Source: Bigelowiella natans CCMP2755 | Lineage: Eukaryota > Cercozoa > Chlorarachniophyceae | Assembly: GCA_000320545.1 (NCBI GenBank) | Contig: ADNK01001415.1 | Location: 22,411-86,410 of the forward strand | DNA: 64,000 nt | Direction: 5' to 3' | Shown: one piece after another, positions 59,783-64,000 of the stretch | How the letters are laid out: each line of letters begins with the position of its first letter | Numbering within the stretch: the stretch's first letter is position 1 | Translations under genes and position numbers: made by a program | The notes under the pieces: model-generated | Told to the model about the DNA's origin: nothing | What the model saw: only the letters and a program-made list of their open reading frames with translations | Database searches by the model: none

Positions 59783-59821
<39 letters not shown>

Positions 59822-59827
59822 AAAGAG

Positions 59828-59888
<61 letters not shown>

Positions 59889-60763
59889 AAGAAAGAGAGA
59901 AAGAGAGAAATACTCCCACATATGAACGCACAAATAGAACCTATTCTTGTACATGTATATACTTTGTTGTGTATGTGCATGGATATGTGTGCTCAAGGGA
60001 ATGCCTGTGACAAACAGGTATAATTATATTTTCTAGTTTTCAATCAGACCGAGTTCCCTCCTTTCGATAATTCTTCCACTTCCTCTTCCGAAAAATTGGC
60101 CATTGTGGTAGACTTCACCACATGGTTAAACTCGCGGCTATGGAATTCGTAGGAAGTTTTCACGACGATGAAGCGGAGAGAGAGAGGAATGAAGAAGAAG
60201 AACAAGAACAAGAACAAGAATAAGAACAAGAAGAAAACGGTTATAATATGCCAGAATGGAAGCTATGAGAAGAAGGGAGAACAAATGAGAAGATGATCCA
60301 ACAGGGGGTCGTATTTGAATAAGTGTGATAGTGGAAGAAAACTTACTGGACGCCAGCACACGGTGTGCAAATGAATGTGGCAAAGTTCGTGCAGACATAC
60401 GTCGGTCCCTAATTTGAAATTATCATCATCATCTTCGTCACCATCATCATCACATGAATACTCCGTGCTATTTTCGAGTATCACGTCACACCACACACCT
60501 TCTCAACGCAGTCGAAGCACTTCTTGTTTGCTTTCAGCTTTCGAATCGATCGGATTTCTGCTGCAAGCTTTTCTTGCTTCCCTATTAGCAGTGTGCAAGA
60601 CAAAAAGAGAATCAGCTAATCTCCTCAAGCACATGTCGAAACCAAGGGTGGCGTCATATCTCTCCTCCCTCCTCTGCCATTTCTTATTCCCGACGATCAT
60701 TCTCACACAGTCATGGTTCAGGGCAGCAATGTTGCGAAATAACTGACTGTTGGAGGTTGGCAT
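57278..60763 (-). CDS. AGFG1: ArfGAP of the AGFG/AGD14 type with Gln/Pro-rich C-terminus
   Basis: The start at 60763 opens MPTSNSQLFRNIAALN. The ArfGAP zinc finger spans several exons: RSIRKLKANKKCFDCVEK, GPTYVCTNFATF..C..C, then REFNHVVKSTTMANFSEEEV. It continues FAKKLWRSRWKDTKNPKPES and GATYIDKRWVRKLESKKKK, with Lys-rich blocks. GPTYVC and the REF.H.VKS segment are typical of AGFG/AGD14 rather than of ADAP or SMAP groups. The C-terminal half is low complexity with NPF-type and DPF motifs (DDPFGDI, GNPFIT, IGNPFSM), as in adaptors that bind EH domains or AP2. A (CTG)n tract at about 58538-58560 encodes polyglutamine in frame. Other tracts (57859-57895, 58285-58325, 59783-59883) lie in introns. 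Confidence 0.82.
57857..57896. repeat. (AT)n microsatellite
   Basis: AT tract in an ArfGAP intron. Confidence 0.85.
58284..58326 (+). repeat. (GAA)n microsatellite
   Basis: GAA trinucleotide tract in an ArfGAP intron. On the sense strand it is a TTC pyrimidine run. Confidence 0.9.
59783..59900 (+). repeat. Compound (CA)n(GA)n microsatellite
   Basis: CA tract at 59783-59815, then GA at about 59832-59883 decaying into GAAA repeats. It lies in an ArfGAP intron. Confidence 0.9.
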
Positions 60764-61485
60764 GTTGTAAACTTCTTAGGCCGCAGCCTTCAATGAAGCA
60801 GTTCTTTCGTCAAGGTACGGATGGATGGGGCTCGCACACAAGCAGGGGAGGGAGCCAGGACTACTTCTTAAGAGAGTGCAAGGAGGACAATTATTACACC
60901 TGAATCCATGCAATTATCACACTGCGACATCAAATAATTTATTTCAAACGCGGAAAATCAGCGCCCAACCAAGGAGCTCGGGCCTGTCTCGGGGATTAAC
61001 CCTATTTTATTGCACCAAAAACGCAAAGAAAAACGAAGGAGAGAGCTCTTGGAAGGACTTTTTTTCCCTACCTGCCACTATCGGGGATTCACAATAAACC
61101 CTTTAATTTACCCTACTTTTCTGGAAGATAGTGTAAGGGATTTACGGGGGATTCACGGGGATTTTGGCTCAATTTTGGATAAAAATTTTTGAACGACTCA
61201 AATTTTGTTGCCTGCTTCGGCTGCCCCTCATCTTGAGCGGTAAACAAGGTTTCTTCAGGGAGAAATGGAACATAATCATACTTCGTGAGGAGAAGGAGGA
61301 GGAGGAAATGGGCCAACGAAAGGGAATCTTTATTTTGTTAATAGCATGTGCGATGCGAAGTGGAGCTCGTGACAAAAGCGACTCAGTACACGGCTCCATC
61401 TCCATTCACACCGCCGCTTTGAGGGAGGTACCATGATTACCAATGAGTAAGAGAATGTCGAAGTAGATGCTGATGAACATCAAAT
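60764..61485. promoter_or_regulatory. Divergent region 5' of ArfGAP and of the last + strand gene
   Basis: No coding exon is firmly supported. A G-rich direct repeat (GGGATTTACGGGGGATTCACGGGGATTTT) lies at about 61137-61165, and a short (GAG)n run at about 61289-61306. Upstream exons of the following gene may be here. Confidence 0.3.
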
Positions 61486-61928
61486 TTTAGGGTTGGGCAG
61501 AGATTGCACTTGTCTCCCTTCACTTCAAAGAGCCCATGGCTATTCTGAACTCCCACATCGGCAACGTGATTCACCAGAAAATCGGCGATGTGACACATGA
61601 AAATTTGAGCAGAAATTTGTGCCCGTTGGCTCTTCCAAAGTGCCATCATCTTGCACAGGTAGGTGGAAATCCCACACAGCCAGCCCTCCCTTCTGGAAGA
61701 CAAAATATTAACAAACTTGAAATAAATGATAGGGTTTGTTCCGGTTGACATTTGGGTCGCGGGTTATAGAAAACACCGCTTTCATCACCTTGCCAACAGC
61801 AATGGAATACTCCGAAAGACAACAAGATCGGGATTTTATATCAAAGTCACGAAATAACGCTTACACACGCACACACATACGAATATACATGTCTAGTTCA
61901 CACAACACACACACACACACACACACGC

Positions 61929-61980
<52 letters not shown>

Positions 61981-62736
61981 TTTGACACGTGTATCTGTGT
62001 CTTCTGATATACAACGCTTGTATATCGCGTATTTTCCATCACCAGCGGCAGAGAAAGACTCCGATTGTTCGATGTGCTTGTACCGTTTGGATGTTCGCAT
62101 TGCAGAAATACCACATGCACGGTAGAGACAAAGATAGCATTGATGACATCTATGTAGAGTCAGAAAAAGTTAAAGAAAGAATATACAGGAATTGCACAGC
62201 TTTCAGTTTTCATGTTATAATAAAGTGCATGTGAAGTGGCGGGGCCAGTTCGAAGTTTTGTTTCAAAAAGAGAGATTGGGCATCATCACTGTCGTGGTAG
62301 TAGTGAGAAAATACACACAGTGAGTGGTGCTGTATCATTTGCACGTGTGCGCTGTCGTTTGTAGATATGCGATTGGCTGGGCACAGAGGGCCTCAATGGT
62401 GTAACAACGAACCCTCTGGCCGAAAATCTCTTCAAACTCGGTAAACACTACCGCTGCCACGACTGTTAATTTTGAGGAAACAGCTTCAAAGATGTGCGCT
62501 AGGGAGAGTTACTACTGCAGTTGTGTTCCATCGTGAGAGCATTACGGACTGTTTGTCCTAATCGTATCCATATTGTTTTTCGTTGACTGTATCAATTGTT
62601 GTGTATTTTGTTATTCGTATATCCTATCCATATATTGCTCTTCGCTAATAGTGGAGCACAGGTTTTGGAATCCTGACGCCAGAGTGCTACAATTGGTCGA
62701 TCTATTTGGACGAGAAACACGCATCCACACACGCAC

Positions 62737-62778
<42 letters not shown>

Positions 62779-63500
62779 GCAAACACTATATATTGAGTAA
62801 AGATGAAGTGTAATGCCCACCCGCCTAGCGACCCACCTTTTTCTTTGTTCTCGTGTGACTTTTGTATTATTTCTACGTGTGGTGTACAGGCATTCCTAAT
62901 TTCGATGAATGGAAGATCTCCCTCCCCCCCCCCCCCTTCTCAAGTCGGCTTGCAGCCGTTGCCTCAGTCTGAATATGTTCTGACCTTGCTACCGCCATCG
63001 TTACAAACAAGCGACTCTCCGAGGAAGATCGTGCTTGAATCTCCTCATTCCTCTCACCACACCAAAAGAAAGCTGCACAAGGACGGGGAGGGTACCGAAG
63101 GAGAGGGATAGAAAGGAGGGGCAGCAGGAGGAGGAGGAGGGTGCGAGGTGAGGGGTGGGTTAGAGAAGCGGAAAGAAATGTTTGCTGCTTTCTTCTTTAC
63201 TCTTGGAGTTTATCCTTAGGTATTTTACCGACGACGCTGCGGCTGACTCCTGAGCCATATCATGAGGCCAAGGGGAGGGGAAAGAGGCCAAAACAAATAG
63301 ACCCATCATCGTTCATTGCTAGCGCTAGAATGACGTCAGCCTTTCAACACCTCGAAGAAGAAGCAGAGGAGGAAGGAGAAGAACGCATAACTGGATCCGG
63401 TCATCATCGTTTTGGCGAGGAGGAAGTTGAGGCAGCAAGATACCGAAGGATCTCGATGATTGAGACTGAGGCTCTCGGAGGACTCTCCGCAGGAAATCCT
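61486..63500 (+). CDS. Unidentified + strand gene running towards the window edge (partial)
   Basis: Exon-like segments with good splice sites: about 61494-61661 (IALVSLHFKEPMAILNSHIG, VIHQKIGDVTHENLSRN) ending at GTAGGT; about 61769-61847 (NTAFITLPTAMEYSERQQDR); about 62365-62441 (WLGTEGLNGVTTNPLAENLF) ending at GTAAAC; about 62651-62710 (WNPDARVLQLVDLFGRE); and about 63221-63500 (LPTTLRLTPEPYHEAKGRGK, then an acidic EEEAEEEGEE block) ending at a GTAAGT donor. The phases between them were not all proved. No family was recognised. It is head-to-head with the ArfGAP gene. Further exons should follow beyond the window. Confidence 0.45.
61903..61977 (+). repeat. Compound (CA)n(GA)n microsatellite
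   Basis: AC tract at 61903-61926, six other bases, then GA at about 61932-61976, in the same CA-then-GA order as at 12262 and 59783. Confidence 0.9.
62708..62780 (+). repeat. (CA)n microsatellite
   Basis: AC tract with CGCA interruptions, starting close after a LFGRE-encoding exon. Confidence 0.9.
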
Positions 63501-64000
63501 GGTAAGTATAGGAATCAGAAACAACAACGACGAACAAATCTGATGCTTGGAACGACGATAAGGCCTCGGTGCCATCATGCATGTGCTATCTTACTGTTTA
63601 GAATAGACTCATTTTTCTTCTCCCTCCCCCCCTTATCATTATCTCTCTCTCTCTCTCTCTCTCTCTATTCCTTGAATATAATTTTCCCAATCTCGATTCG
63701 TCCGAAAATATATAACATGTTGCCCTAATTCCTGCCCTTGGAGGAGGTTTTTCTCCCCCATTGCTCCCTTTGGGGCCTCCAGTTTGCCCCCCCGAGTTTT
63801 AGTTCGCCATAAAAACCTTTTTAGGAATATTTATAGCTGAAAAAGATACCCGATATATTCCACCAACCCAACTGCGAGCGTTCGCATAATGCGCGTAGGC
63901 AAAGTGCTGGAACACGCCATTTATTTGGCTAATATCGACCAAACTTAGTTAACGAATTTTTATTTTAAATTGAAAATAAAATTCGATTCTCGAATCTTTG
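63501..64000. other. Window end, no exon assigned
   Basis: Probably intron and further exons of the preceding + strand gene. A (TC)n tract lies at about 63640-63666, and the last 200 bp are AT-rich. No coding segment could be supported. Confidence 0.3.

Noticed and set aside
61130-61170. G-rich GGGATTTACGGGGGATTCACGGGG as a quadruplex or telomere fragment
   Set aside because: Only three imperfect units with mixed spacing; not TTAGGG-like and too short to claim function.
1-64000. CRISPR arrays, prokaryotic operons, integrated viral genes or ribosomal RNA
   Set aside because: No regular spacer-repeat arrays, no polycistronic layout, no viral core genes and no rRNA-like conserved blocks were seen. 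The repeats present are microsatellites and the families described.

Overview
This is nuclear DNA from an intron-rich, unicellular-type eukaryote. Genes are split by short GT-AG introns (about 50-250 bp, a few longer). Many introns consist largely of di- and trinucleotide microsatellites. Conserved eukaryotic proteins are recognisable: importin alpha, PPWD1, p24/TMED, a SEP-UBX protein, GET1, BLOC1S2, an Ariadne RBR ligase, an AGFG/AGD14-type ArfGAP, mitochondrial ATP synthase subunit d, ISCA1 and PFAS. A TPGS1-like tubulin polyglutamylase subunit suggests a ciliated or flagellated cell. A gene with an SHxW...FANNQW...WCAYE domain that I recall mainly from algae and dinoflagellates suggests an algal or related protist. 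A chlorarachniophyte such as Bigelowiella is my guess; the sequence does not prove it.

Layout: 3' end of an unidentified + gene (1-303); SEP-UBX (-) head-to-head with TMED/p24 (+) (1.6-4.6 kb); algal SHxW-domain gene (-) head-to-head with importin alpha (+) (5.7-17.0 kb); unidentified gene (-) with ATP synthase d (+) (18.3-19.9 kb); large unidentified gene (-) with a possible + gene (22-27 kb); ISCA1 (-) with TPGS1-like (+) (29.3-32.1 kb); GET1 (-) with PPWD1 (+) (33.2-36.6 kb); a coiled-coil gene (-) (37.8-39.4 kb); RBM18 (-) with an ankyrin gene (+) (40.9-44.5 kb); BLOC1S2 (-) with Ariadne (+) (45.0-48.3 kb); PFAS (-) with an intronless F-box/cyclin gene (+) (49.0-55.8 kb); ArfGAP (-) with an unidentified + gene running to the window edge (57.3-63.7 kb).

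The most striking feature is this layout itself. Genes alternate in strand almost without exception. Start codons face each other across short gaps (often 85-460 bp), and each tail-to-tail gap is filled by a 0.4-1.4 kb island rich in short palindromes (CATG, TGCA, CTAG, GCGC). One island also holds a terminal-inverted-repeat element with internal tandem repeats. Two islands share a dispersed repeat family.

The genes are mainly housekeeping: membrane traffic (p24, ArfGAP, BLOC1S2, SEP-UBX/p97, GET1), nuclear import, RNA processing (PPWD1, RBM18), ubiquitin and cell-cycle control, purine synthesis and mitochondrial function. I see no metabolic operon or defence cluster. Exon boundaries come from manual reading of splice sites and reading-frame phase, so 5' ends in particular are provisional.
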